64,000 nucleotides of DNA from Hyphomicrobiaceae bacterium (GTDB taxonomy: Bacteria; Pseudomonadota; Alphaproteobacteria; Rhizobiales; Hyphomicrobiaceae), in NCBI GenBank assembly GCA_022842785.1, contig JALHOW010000003.1:620001-684000 (forward strand), in the 5' to 3' direction. The notes beneath the pieces are model-generated. The model had not been told where the DNA came from, made no database searches, and saw nothing but the letters and a program-made list of their open reading frames with translations. Below are positions 37,222 to 45,797 of the stretch, one piece after another. Each line of letters opens with the position of its first letter. The stretch's first letter is position 1. The position numbers and the translations under genes are program-made.

Positions 37222-38190
37222 CTATTCCGCCGCTTCGATATGCTCGGCGCCTGCGCCGTCCCACTCGACGCCACTGCGGCGCATGTAGTCCGTGAACCAG
37301 AGCGGGTCCGTGCGGAACTCGACGCGTCCGTCGGGATGAATGCGCGCCGTCGCCCGTCGCGAGGAGAGGCAGAACATGTGCACGCTCATGGGCATCCCGC
37401 CCGTGTGGCAGTAACCGACTTCGATATGGCAATCGACGACCATGCTCGAGCCCATGAAGCCCATGGCCCCCATGCCGATCGAGTTGCCGATCTCCTTCAA
37501 CTCCTCCTCGAGCGCGGCGATCTTCGGATCGGGGTTGCGGTCGCCGACCGTGCGCAGGCACGCCGCCTGCTTGCCGAGCACCACGGAGATGTCCTTCGAG
37601 CCGCCGAGACCGACGCCGACGATCGCTGGCTGGCAGGCGAGCCCGCGCTTGCCGAACGCAATGAGCGTGTCGAGGTAGAAGCGTTTGATGCCGTCGATGC
37701 CATCGCCCGGGAAGAGCATCCGGTAGTCGGTGCCGAAGAGGCCGCCCTTGTGGACGGTCGTGAGATCGATCCAGTCGCCCTCGGGATGGAAGGAGTACTC
37801 GATCTCGGGGGCACCGATGCCGCAGTTGTTGTCGTGGTCGGTGCGCCAGAGCGGATGCACGCGGTTTGGCCTCAGCGGGATCGAGCGCGTGGCATTGGCG
37901 GTTGCGCGGCGCAGCGCCGTCTCCAGCGCCACTGGCCCGCCCTCGATACGTGCCTCGTTGCCCATCTTCACGTACCAGCGCGGCACGCCGGTATCGCCGC
38001 ACATGGCGCGTCGATCTTCCTTGGCCGCCTCGTAGTTCTCGAGCATGGCCTGGATGACGAAGGCGGAGAGATCACCTTTCTCGGTGTTCGCGCACTGGCG
38101 CAGACCTCCGAGATAGTCATCCGGAATCTCGATCGCGGCCTTGGCCATGAGGGCCTCGGCGGTCGTCTGGAGTGTTGAGATCGGGGTCAT
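37222..38190 (-). CDS. class I fumarate/tartrate hydratase alpha-type subunit, without a neighbouring beta
   Basis: A 322-residue Fumerase (PF05681-type) domain. The cluster-binding Cys of the alpha domain appear in 'RAMCGDTGVPRWYVKMG' and 'DNNCGIGAPEIEY', with a third in 'GKQAACLRTVGDRNP'. The usual C-Q-D-T-G is C-G-D-T-G here. These enzymes add or remove water with a [4Fe-4S] cluster and need a beta domain, fused or on a separate subunit. No beta domain is encoded in or next to this gene. Start 38190 fits family length. Confidence 0.82.
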   Translation of the reverse strand: MTPISTLQTTAEALMAKAAIEIPDDYLGGLRQCANTEKGDLSAFVIQAMLENYEAAKEDRRAMCGDTGVPRWYVKMGNEARIEGGPVALETALRRATANATRSIPLRPNRVHPLWRTDHDNNCGIGAPEIEYSFHPEGDWIDLTTVHKGGLFGTDYRMLFPGDGIDGIKRFYLDTLIAFGKRGLACQPAIVGVGLGGSKDISVVLGKQAACLRTVGDRNPDPKIAALEEELKEIGNSIGMGAMGFMGSSMVVDCHIEVGYCHTGGMPMSVHMFCLSSRRATARIHPDGRVEFRTDPLWFTDYMRRSGVEWDGAGAEHIEAAE

Positions 38191-38427
38191 TACCGGCTCA
38201 TGTCGTTGCATGTCTGTCAAAGCGGCGCCGGAGCGTGGAGCGGCACGCTCGCGCACCGCCTCAGGCGCCTGTTCGGTCCGCATACTGGGCCGATCGTCCT
38301 CACCCAGCAAGACCTTAGGCTGCATGGCCCCACGGCACGCATTGACACCGTGCCCGGCCGCTCGGCGACCCCGCTCCTGGGCAGAGGCAGCTCAGCGCAC
38401 CCTATGGCAATCCGCCAATTGCGGCGA

Positions 38428-39399
38428 TCAGGCCGCCTTCGCGGCGCGGATCTGGGTGCGCAGGCGCTGCAGCGTGCCGCCACCCTTGACGGAACCCGGG
38501 AGCGGGTGACCGACGATCTCTTCCGCGAGGAGCGCCGTCTCGACAAGACGCTCCAAATCGACGCCGGTTGCGATACCCATCTCCTCGCACATGAAAACGA
38601 GGTCCTCGGTGCAGACGTTGCCGGCTGCGCTCTTATGAGCCGCAAAGGGACAGCCACCGAGCCCAGCCACGGCCGCATCGTAGATCGCGACGCCCATCTC
38701 CAGGCCGGCATAGGCATTGGCGATCCCCATGCCGCGCGTATCGTGGAGATGAAGCGAGAGCTCGAGATCCGGCCAGCGCGTTCGCACGGCGCCGACGAGC
38801 CGCTTGATGGTCGCCGGCGTCGCCCATGCCATGGTGTCGGCAAGCGACAGCGTCTTGATTTTGAGGTCATGCGCCGACGCGATCTCGAGGATCTGGCCGA
38901 CGAAGCCGAGCAGACGCTCGGTCGGCATATCGCCTTCGAAATTGCAGCCGAACGACGCCATGATCGAGGCCTTCTCAATCGGCAGACCATGCGCCTTGTA
39001 GAGCGCGATCGACGTCGACTGCGCGTCGTAGTTCTCCCGGAGCGTGCGATTCTGGTTACGCTTGACGAAGGTCTCGGAGGCCGTGAGCGAGATTCGTCCC
39101 GCCATATCGTAGCGGCCCGAAGCCATGGCGCGCTCGAAGCCCTTGTCGTTGAGCCAGAGGCACGTGTAGCTCACACCCTCGCGCTTCTTGAAGCCCGCCG
39201 TGACCGCCTCGGCATCGGCCCAGCCGGGGACGTTCTTCGGATTGACGAAGGAGACGCACTGGATCTGCTCGAGGCCTGTCTCCGAGAGGCTGTCGATCAG
39301 TGCGATCTTGCGCGCTGTCGGAATCGGCCCCTTCTCGATCTGAAAGCCCTCGCGTGGCCCCTCCTCGTTGATACGGACGGACTTCGGCAGATCACTCAT
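38428..39399 (-). CDS. HMG-CoA lyase-like enzyme
   Basis: A 323-residue DRE-TIM barrel. The N-terminal metal motif reads 'EEGPREGFQ' instead of the usual D-x-L-R-D-G, and 'LHLHDTRGMGIANAYAG' supplies the HxH metal ligands. 'GLGGCPFAAHKSAAGNVCTE' is the HMG-CoA lyase signature with the active-site Cys. It probably cleaves 3-hydroxy-3-methylglutaryl-CoA or a related ester to acetyl-CoA and a ketone or oxo acid. The altered first motif makes the exact substrate uncertain. Confidence 0.87.
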   Translation of the reverse strand: MSDLPKSVRINEEGPREGFQIEKGPIPTARKIALIDSLSETGLEQIQCVSFVNPKNVPGWADAEAVTAGFKKREGVSYTCLWLNDKGFERAMASGRYDMAGRISLTASETFVKRNQNRTLRENYDAQSTSIALYKAHGLPIEKASIMASFGCNFEGDMPTERLLGFVGQILEIASAHDLKIKTLSLADTMAWATPATIKRLVGAVRTRWPDLELSLHLHDTRGMGIANAYAGLEMGVAIYDAAVAGLGGCPFAAHKSAAGNVCTEDLVFMCEEMGIATGVDLERLVETALLAEEIVGHPLPGSVKGGGTLQRLRTQIRAAKAA

Positions 39400-39458
39400 G
39401 ATGCAAACTTCCCGGAGCATGACGGCGCGGCCACGCGGCCGCCCCGCACCTTGCGCGC

Positions 39459-40160
39459 TCAGTAGCGCCGGATCAAGCCTACGAGGCGCCCCTGCACCTC
39501 AACCTGATCTGGGCCGAAATGGCGGGTCTCGTAGTTGGGATTGGCAGCTTCCAGCGAGACCGTTCCGCCCTGCTGGTAGATGCGCTTGAGCGTCGCCTCC
39601 TCTTTCTCCACCAGCGCCACGACGATCTCGCCATCGCGAGCTGTATGAGCGCGGCGGATGATGACCGTATCGCCGTCGTGAATGCCGGCCTCGATCATCG
39701 AATCGCCAACCACCTCCAGGGCGAAATGCTCCCCGGCACCGATCATGTCGGGCGGGCAGAGCACATCCTGGCTGTGGTCCTGGATGGCACTGATCGGCAC
39801 GCCCGCTGCAATCCGGCCCATCATTGGCACAGCCAAGCCGGCGTCGGGCTGGGACGTGGGTGCCGGCCCGTTGCCAAGTCCGCCCTCGATGACCTGCGGC
39901 CGGAAGGGCGCCCTTTGCACGGGCGGCGGCGCTTCCTCCTGAAGGGCCTCGGGCAGCTTGACGATCTCCAGCGCGCGCGCGCGATGCGGCAGGCGCCTGA
40001 TGAAGCCACGCTCCTCGAGTGCCGTGATCAACCGATGGATGCCCGACTTCGACTTGAGGTCGAGCGCTTCCTTCATCTCCTCGAACGAAGGAGGGACGCC
40101 CGTCTCCTGCACGCGATGGTGAATGAGCAGGAGCAGTTCCTTCTGCTTCGCGGTCAGCAT
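39459..40160 (-). CDS. lexA: LexA repressor
   Basis: A 233-residue SOS repressor. The N-terminal winged helix starts '[20 protein letters not shown]', with recognition around '[20 protein letters not shown]'. A long Pro-rich linker follows. The self-cleavage site is the Ala-Gly in '[10 protein letters not shown]', and the dyad is Ser in '[10 protein letters not shown]' and Lys in 'EATLKRIYQ'. GGAG lies 4 nt before the start. An SOS box lies 110 bp upstream, so autoregulation is expected. Confidence 0.96.
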   Translation of the reverse strand: MLTAKQKELLLLIHHRVQETGVPPSFEEMKEALDLKSKSGIHRLITALEERGFIRRLPHRARALEIVKLPEALQEEAPPPVQRAPFRPQVIEGGLGNGPAPTSQPDAGLAVPMMGRIAAGVPISAIQDHSQDVLCPPDMIGAGEHFALEVVGDSMIEAGIHDGDTVIIRRAHTARDGEIVVALVEKEEATLKRIYQQGGTVSLEAANPNYETRHFGPDQVEVQGRLVGLIRRY

Positions 40161-40652
40161 GAGTTCTCCATTTCGATGCCGGTGCTGCTCCCTGGTCGGG
40201 GGCGCGCACTGCTGCGGCCAATACCCCGCCGCACTCGACTTGACCGTACAAACCGGGAACACCATAGATGTTCTGTAGTTGTTCCGCAACCCCCTTTTGG
40301 CCCCATCCTTCATGCCTAGGCTTATGTACCTGTTCGGCAAGGGTTAATGCCCGGGCACAGGCGAGTTCAGGCTGCATTCATGGCTTCCAGCCTATGGTCG
40401 CGGAGCTGGCTGAGGGATCTGCGTCACCGATTTCCAGAGTCTGCAACTGCGCGGGGGTTGACCCCGCGCGCATGTCATTTCCCACACCCGAAAGCGACCT
40501 CAGGGCCGCGTTCGGGCCCTCCGGGTTGCAGCCGTACATCGCGGCCGCCGTTTTCTAGGAGCCGCTCAAGACCTTTTGCTCCCGATATCGTCTTCTGCTG
40601 GCATAGTTATAGGGACGCCGCGCGTCGTGGAGCGGCGCCCACGCACAGGTTC
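40161..40652. other. 492-bp divergent region between lexA and a secreted-peptide gene
   Basis: Contains the SOS box at 40270-40284 and an 8-bp perfect hairpin at 40449-40469 (GCGCGGGG, GTTGA loop, CCCCGCGC). Open frames in the remainder show no protein features. Confidence 0.65.
40270..40284 (-). promoter_or_regulatory. SOS box (LexA operator)
   Basis: GTTC-TGTAGTT-GTTC is an exact match to the alphaproteobacterial LexA consensus GTTC-N7-GTTC. It lies 110 bp upstream of the lexA start, and a further partial GTTC occurs near 40337. Confidence 0.88.
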
Positions 40653-40904
40653 ATGATGAGACGACGCGCAGCTTTGATTGCTACCTTGTTCCTCCTGCTG
40701 CCGGCCCTCGCAGCGGCGGAGCAGCCGCGGCCGCCCGCGGAGACGGCGGCTGAAGCGGCGCCCATCGTTATCGCTGAAGCCTCCTGCGCCAGCCTCTGTC
40801 GTCAACGCCACAACCAGTGCCGCATTTCGACTCGCGGTTCGCCGCGCTGCGACGCCGAGCTGCAGCGCTGCCTTAAGGGGTGCCTGGCGACCAAGCGGCG
40901 CTAG
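40653..40904 (+). CDS. small secreted protein with mirror-symmetric six-cysteine motif
   Basis: An 83-residue protein with a Sec signal peptide (about 1-22) and a mature part ending in six Cys spaced 3-6-9-6-3 (residues 45, 49, 56, 66, 73, 77). The pattern suggests two antiparallel helices joined by three stacked disulfides (45-77, 49-73, 56-66). The start is ATG 40653 (or the next ATG, 40656). I do not recognise a named family. Periplasmic location and disulfide formation are inferred. Confidence 0.72.
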   Translation: MMRRRAALIATLFLLLPALAAAEQPRPPAETAAEAAPIVIAEASCASLCRQRHNQCRISTRGSPRCDAELQRCLKGCLATKRR

Positions 40905-41006
40905 AGCCCTTGTCGCCGATACGGTCCAGTGCGACCCTTTGCGCCTGTGCCCGCACGCGCGGGGGCGAGCCGCCTGCATGGCGCCATGGATTGCGGGGAG
41001 GCCATC

Positions 41007-42674
41007 ATGCCCGCACTGTTCTCGACGCACGAGATCACCAACCAGTCGCCCCCGTTCGAGGGCCGCAATCTCTTCGCGGATGACGCGCCTCTCCGCGGCG
41101 TGGTCGCTCGCTACGCGCCAGATGCCGCTGAAGCGCTTAGCGCCCTCGGATCCACGTTCGGCAGTAGGGAAGCCTTCGAGCGCGGCCGTCTGGCCAATGA
41201 GCACGCGCCGCGCCTCATAACCCACGACCGCCAGGGCCGACGGCTCGACATCGTCGAGTTTCATCTCGCCTACCACGAATGCCTCGCGGCAAGCTTCGCC
41301 GCCGGCCTTCACTGCAGCACCTGGGAGCATCTCGCCGTGCCCGGAGCAGCGCCGAGCCCCGGTGCCCAAGTCGCCCGCGCCGCCGGCTTCTACATGGCCG
41401 CGCAGATGGAGGCCGGCCACTGTTGCCCCGTGACCATGACGCACGCGGCCATCTCGACCTTGCGGCTCGCGCCGGATCTCGCAGCCGAATGGCTCCCGCG
41501 CATACTTTCTCGCACATACGATCCGAGCTTCCGGCCTGCTTCGGAGAAGGCCTCGGTCACCTTCGGCATGGGCATGACCGAGAAGCAGGGCGGCACGGAC
41601 GTGCGCACCAACACCACGACAGCCGAGCCCATCGCGCGCGGTGCCGGCGGCGGCACGCATCGCCTGATCGGCCACAAGTGGTTCATGTCGGCACCCATGA
41701 GCGACGCCTTCCTCGTGCTTGCGCAGGCGCCCGGCGGGCTTTCTTGCTTTCTCGTGCCGCGCTTCCTCCCCGATGGCTCCGTCAACGCACTTCACTTCCA
41801 ACGCCTCAAGGACAAGCTCGGCAACCGCTCGAATGCCTCGTCCGAAGTGGAATTCAAGGGCGCGGAGGGCTGGCTCATCGGTGATGAGGGCCGGGGCATT
41901 CCTGCGATCATCGAGATGGTCACGGCGACGCGGCTCGATTGCGCCGTCTCCTCGGCGGGGCTCATGCGGCTCGCGCTCGCCAATGCGCTCCATCACACGC
42001 GCCATCGCACGGTCTTCCAGCGCCGCCTCGTGGATCAGCCGTTGATGGCGCAAGTGCTCGCCGACATGGCACTCGATGTCGAGGCGGCAACGGCCCTATC
42101 GTTCCGGCTTGCACACGCCGTCGACGAAGCGCCGCACGACGAGCGCCAGCGCGCCTGGGTGCGGCTGATGACACCCGTGACCAAGCTCTGGGTGTGCAAG
42201 CTCGCCCCGGCGCTCGTCTACGAGGCCATGGAGTGCCTGGGCGGCAATGGCTATGTCGAGGACGGTCTCCTCGCCCGCATTTATCGCGAGGTTCCGGTCA
42301 ACGCGATCTGGGAAGGCTCGGGGAACGTCATGGCGCTCGACATGCTGCGCGTCGTGCAGCGCGAGCCTGACGTGGTGGGGCACGTACTCGATGAAATCAT
42401 GGCCGCGTCGGCGGGGAACACGACGCTCGCCGGTGCGTGCACGCGCATTCGGAATTGGCTCGGCGACCCGCACGCCATCGAAGCGCGCGCACGTCAGATC
42501 TCGGAAGCACTCGCCGTGCTGGCCGCGGCGACGCTGCTCCGCGCAAACAGCTCTGCCGCCACGGCCGATGTCTTCATCGCGACGCGCATTGCCGGCGCGC
42601 CGCGCCAGCTTTATGGGCAGGGGCTCGAGGCAGCCGACGTCCGCGGCATACTCGACCGCGTACTGCCGTCTTGA
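41007..42674 (+). CDS. AidB-like acyl-CoA dehydrogenase
   Basis: A 555-residue flavoprotein of the AidB branch. 'THEITNQSPPFEGRNLFADD' is the AidB-type N-terminus. 'MTEKQGGTDVRTNTT' is the flavin loop, and 'ECLGGNGYVEDGLLARIYRE' with 'AIWEGSGNVMALDMLR' form the C-terminal signature. AidB in E. coli protects against alkylating agents; others are isovaleryl-CoA-like dehydrogenases. The start at 41007 follows GGGAGG by 5 nt; the frame extends upstream without features. Confidence 0.88.
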   Translation: MPALFSTHEITNQSPPFEGRNLFADDAPLRGVVARYAPDAAEALSALGSTFGSREAFERGRLANEHAPRLITHDRQGRRLDIVEFHLAYHECLAASFAAGLHCSTWEHLAVPGAAPSPGAQVARAAGFYMAAQMEAGHCCPVTMTHAAISTLRLAPDLAAEWLPRILSRTYDPSFRPASEKASVTFGMGMTEKQGGTDVRTNTTTAEPIARGAGGGTHRLIGHKWFMSAPMSDAFLVLAQAPGGLSCFLVPRFLPDGSVNALHFQRLKDKLGNRSNASSEVEFKGAEGWLIGDEGRGIPAIIEMVTATRLDCAVSSAGLMRLALANALHHTRHRTVFQRRLVDQPLMAQVLADMALDVEAATALSFRLAHAVDEAPHDERQRAWVRLMTPVTKLWVCKLAPALVYEAMECLGGNGYVEDGLLARIYREVPVNAIWEGSGNVMALDMLRVVQREPDVVGHVLDEIMAASAGNTTLAGACTRIRNWLGDPHAIEARARQISEALAVLAAATLLRANSSAATADVFIATRIAGAPRQLYGQGLEAADVRGILDRVLPS

Positions 42675-42694
42675 TCCGCCGCGTCAGGGTACCG

Positions 42695-43156
42695 CTACGC
42701 CGCCTTCGACGTGGATGCCGCACCGAGACCACCGATAATGGCCTCGAGCGCGGCGATCAGATCATCGCGGCGCGCGCCGTCCACCTGCTGCAGCAGGCGC
42801 TCCTCAACCCGCCGCGCGGCGGGCTTGATGGCCAACAGAGCAGCTCGGCCATCGGGCGTCAGGCGCACGACATAGGCGCGTGCGTCGGAACGTGAGCGGC
42901 GCCTGTTGAGCAGGCCGCGCTTCACAAGCCGCTTGACGATGTCCGCCAGCGTCGAGCGGTCGATACCGGTGGCCTCGACGATCTGCGTCTGGCTCGCGCT
43001 CTCGAGCATTTCGAGCGCGGCGAGCACGGCAAACTGCCGCGGCGTCAGATCAGCCCCTGACGTCTCGCTGGCAAACAACTCGTCCGCGGCTTGGCTGGCC
43101 CGATGGAGCATATGGATCGCGGACGTATCCAGCTCGTGGGAAGTCTCTTCTCGCAT
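42695..43156 (-). CDS. MarR family transcriptional regulator
   Basis: A 153-residue winged-helix regulator. The HTH lies in 'QTQIVEATGIDRSTLADIVK', the wing in 'LLNRRRSRSDARAYVVRLTP', and the C-terminal helix forms the dimer interface. It converges on the acyl-CoA dehydrogenase gene (20 bp gap); its target is not evident. Confidence 0.9.
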   Translation of the reverse strand: MREETSHELDTSAIHMLHRASQAADELFASETSGADLTPRQFAVLAALEMLESASQTQIVEATGIDRSTLADIVKRLVKRGLLNRRRSRSDARAYVVRLTPDGRAALLAIKPAARRVEERLLQQVDGARRDDLIAALEAIIGGLGAASTSKAA

Positions 43157-43465
43157 GTCAAAGCGCCCTCATCGAACAGGGGGACACCACGCTTAGCCCA
43201 TCAGCACACGGAAACACGGCGGTTGCATGGCGCTCGCTTGCCCGCGGACTGCGGCCCCGAATCTTAGGGCGTTGCTTTTTCACATAATTGTTCAGTTTTA
43301 CGCACGCGCTGCCAGTTCGGGATATGGGCCAGCACAGTCAGTCTCTTTGCAGATAAGCCGTATCCCGCACAAAAGGTTCCCGAACCATCGCCGGGCTCTG
43401 CCTTGCCTTGAGCTGCCGACGCACCACGTGTAGGACAGCAGCATCCGACAGCTAGCCAGGCCCCC
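43157..43465. other. 309-bp divergent region between marR and sufE
   Basis: Holds both promoters. The part around 43270-43300 is unusually AT-rich for this genome. The 68-residue forward frame at 43227-43433 shows no protein features and is not accepted. Confidence 0.55.
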
Positions 43466-43888
43466 ATGACGCTGGACGACATTCGCGCAGACTTCGCCCT
43501 CCTCGATGATTGGGAAGACAGGTACCGCTATGTCATCGAGCTCGGCCGCACGCTTCCCGCCTTCGACGAAGCGCAACGGACCCCGGAGAACAAGGTGCGC
43601 GGCTGTGTCAGCCAGGTCTGGCTGTCGACGCGCTGGCCTGCCGGCTCCGGCGGCGCCCCCGTGCTCGACATGCAGGGCGACAGCGACGCCCACATCGTCC
43701 GAGGTCTGGTCGCGATCCTGCTGACGCTCTATGCGGGCCGGTCCGCGGAGCAGGTTCTCGACACGGACGCGCGTGCCCTATTCGGCGAGCTTGGTCTCTC
43801 CGACCACCTCACGGCGCAGCGCTCGAACGGCCTCAATTCGATGGTCGAGCGGGTTCGTGCAGATGCTCAAGCGGCGCTTGTTAGATAG
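43466..43888 (+). CDS. sufE: SufE family cysteine desulfuration protein
   Basis: A 140-residue protein. The sulfur-accepting Cys is in 'NKVRGCVSQVWLS', and 'WEDRYRYVIELGRTLPAFDE' and 'RSNGLNSMVERVRADA' are conserved. It takes persulfide sulfur from a SufS-type desulfurase for Fe-S cluster assembly. No other suf gene is in the window. Confidence 0.94.
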   Translation: MTLDDIRADFALLDDWEDRYRYVIELGRTLPAFDEAQRTPENKVRGCVSQVWLSTRWPAGSGGAPVLDMQGDSDAHIVRGLVAILLTLYAGRSAEQVLDTDARALFGELGLSDHLTAQRSNGLNSMVERVRADAQAALVR

Positions 43889-43970
43889 CGCCACGAGCTG
43901 CTGGGACGAGGCTCTAACGCACTCCACTATTGTGCTATGCCCGCGGCGGCCATGCGGAGAAGTTCCCTTT

Positions 43971-44058
43971 GGGGCACCAAACCATAAAAGACGGGGGTTC
44001 GGGGGTGTCCCCCGAGCGGGTCACAGGGCGGCAGCCCTGTTCGCGCTGAAAGCGCGAA
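43971..44058 (-). repeat. multi-hairpin 3' element, family A copy 4 (reverse)
   Basis: On the minus strand it starts 4 nt after the stop of the gene at 44063. It holds TTCGCGCT/AGCGCGAA, ACAGGGC/GCCCTGT and TCGGGGG/CCCCCGA with the ACA loop, then CTTTTATGGT and TGGTGCCCC. Each stem differs in sequence from copies 1-2 yet still pairs. Confidence 0.85.
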
Positions 44059-44062
44059 TAGC

Positions 44063-45199
44063 TCAGCCGAGAGCCTCGTCGAGATCCGAAATCAAATCGG
44101 CTGGATCTTCAAGACCCACGGAGAGCCGCAGCAGGTCCGACGGGCAGGGCGTGCCGGCGCCTTCGACGCTGGCGCGATGCTCGACGAGGCTTTCCACCCC
44201 CCCGAGCGACGTCGCACGCTTCCAGAGCTTTACACGCGCAGCGACGGCAATCGATGCAGCCTCGCCGCTAGCAACGCGGATCGAAAGCATGCCGCTGTAG
44301 CCGCCGCGCATCTGCTTGGCCGCGACGTTGTGGCCTGGCCCCGGCAGTCCCGGATAGAGCACTTCGGCGACGCGGCGATCGGAAGCGAAATGCCGCGCGA
44401 TGGTCATCGCTGCTGCGGACTGGTGTGCGACGCGCACATGCAGCGTGCGCATTCCACGCAGAAGGAGCGATGCTTCGAACGGCGAGAGCACCGCGCCGAG
44501 GCCCGAGCGCAGGCTCTTCGCGCGATCCAGCAATGCATCCTCGCGCGCAAAGCACAGCGCGCCCGCGATGATGTCGGAATGGCCGTTGAGATACTTCGTC
44601 GCCGAATGCATGACGATATCGGCGCCAAGCGCGATCGGCTGGCTCAGCACGGGCGTCGCGACCGTCGAGTCGACGCCGAGCAATGCGCCCGCCTGATGCG
44701 CCGCTTCGGCAGCCGCCGCGATATCACTGATGCCCCACAGCGGATTGGCCGGCGTCTCGATCCAGACCATGCGCGTCTTGCCCGGACGAATGGCCGCGCG
44801 GATCGCATCCGGGCTTGTCGCATCGACGAAGGTGGCTTCAATGCCGAGCGTCGGTGCGGTGTTCGCGAGCCAGCCTTTCAGCGCCCAATACATGACTTCG
44901 GGCGCAACGATATGCGCCGGTCGTTCGAGTGCGAGGAAGGCCGTCGTCGCCGCCGCCATCCCGGAGCCCATGAGCAGGCAAGCGGCAGCACCTTCCAACG
45001 CCTGCAGCACACTCTCCGCTTGGCGTACGTTCGGATTATCGGGACGCGCGTAGATGTAGCCGCGGCGATAAGCGTTGTCGGGATCGCGCTCGAACGTGGA
45101 AGCCATTTGGATCGGCGGCACGATCGCGCCCGTCACGGGATCGATAGCACCGCCCGCTTGCGCGGCGATCGTGCTCGGCTGCCACTTCGGCTTGTCCAA
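44063..45199 (-). CDS. cystathionine gamma-synthase/beta-lyase family PLP enzyme
   Basis: A 378-residue Cys/Met-metabolism PLP enzyme. The PLP lysine is in 'VMHSATKYLNGHSDIIAG'; 'LMGSGMAAATTAFLAL' and 'TSLGGVESLVEH' are further family hallmarks. Members act in transsulfuration or degrade cystathionine or methionine; the sequence alone does not separate them. It is preceded on the same strand, 18 bp away, by a methyltransferase-like gene. Confidence 0.9.
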   Translation of the reverse strand: MDKPKWQPSTIAAQAGGAIDPVTGAIVPPIQMASTFERDPDNAYRRGYIYARPDNPNVRQAESVLQALEGAAACLLMGSGMAAATTAFLALERPAHIVAPEVMYWALKGWLANTAPTLGIEATFVDATSPDAIRAAIRPGKTRMVWIETPANPLWGISDIAAAAEAAHQAGALLGVDSTVATPVLSQPIALGADIVMHSATKYLNGHSDIIAGALCFAREDALLDRAKSLRSGLGAVLSPFEASLLLRGMRTLHVRVAHQSAAAMTIARHFASDRRVAEVLYPGLPGPGHNVAAKQMRGGYSGMLSIRVASGEAASIAVAARVKLWKRATSLGGVESLVEHRASVEGAGTPCPSDLLRLSVGLEDPADLISDLDEALG

Positions 45200-45217
45200 C
45201 GTATGGTTCCTTTGCCG

Positions 45218-45781
45218 TCAGCGCGGCTTGGTGAAGATGCGCAGGGTCTTGAAGGCCTCTGTCTCAGTGAAGCCGCGCGCTTTCTTCAAGCCCTCGATGA
45301 CTGCGATCGTCGCCTTGTAGCCATCCGACCCCGTATAGAAATGCATCTCGCCACCCGGCTTGAGCGCATCCGCGAGGACGAGCGTCATTTCGAGATCGGT
45401 CAGCGCGCCATAGGCGTCGTTCGCCTCGGTCCGGAACTCGCAGGCGTGAAAGTTCGTCACGTAGTCGAGCTTGGGCAGCAGGCGCGGATCGAGCTGATAG
45501 ATATCGCCGAAGTAAGCCTTGTAGGTCGCGCCGAGCCTTGGCTTCTCGATGAGCAGCTTGATGTAAGCCTCATACTCACCCGGCGACGCGGTAATGCCGA
45601 GCACGGCGTTGTTGGAACCGTTCTCTGCCGTCCGCAGGCCCAGTATGTGGTGGCTGCCCGTGCCGAAATGGAAGATCGAGGCGCCTTTTACGCCCTTCTC
45701 TTCAAGGTACTCGGCGAAATACACGTCACAGGGGCACAGGCGTTCATCGAGCCCCCAGCTCGCATCCCAGAAGTTCAGCAT
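45218..45781 (-). CDS. methyltransferase-like protein of unknown function
   Basis: A 187-residue protein that may have a class I SAM-binding fold: a glycine-poor 'FHFGTGSHHILGL', a strand-turn 'VLGITASPGEYEAY', and 'LADALKPGGEMHFYTG' near the end, typical of a strand-5 region. The canonical motif I (DxGxGxG) is absent, so methyl-transfer activity is doubtful. GGAG lies 8 nt before the start. It lies between a true methyltransferase and a PLP enzyme on one strand. Confidence 0.6.
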   Translation of the reverse strand: MLNFWDASWGLDERLCPCDVYFAEYLEEKGVKGASIFHFGTGSHHILGLRTAENGSNNAVLGITASPGEYEAYIKLLIEKPRLGATYKAYFGDIYQLDPRLLPKLDYVTNFHACEFRTEANDAYGALTDLEMTLVLADALKPGGEMHFYTGSDGYKATIAVIEGLKKARGFTETEAFKTLRIFTKPR

Positions 45782-45797
45782 CTAAGCACTCCAAGGT

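Noticed and set aside
40566-42053. Reverse frame of 495 codons
   Set aside because: Antisense to the AidB-like dehydrogenase and the Cys-symmetric peptide gene; no protein features.
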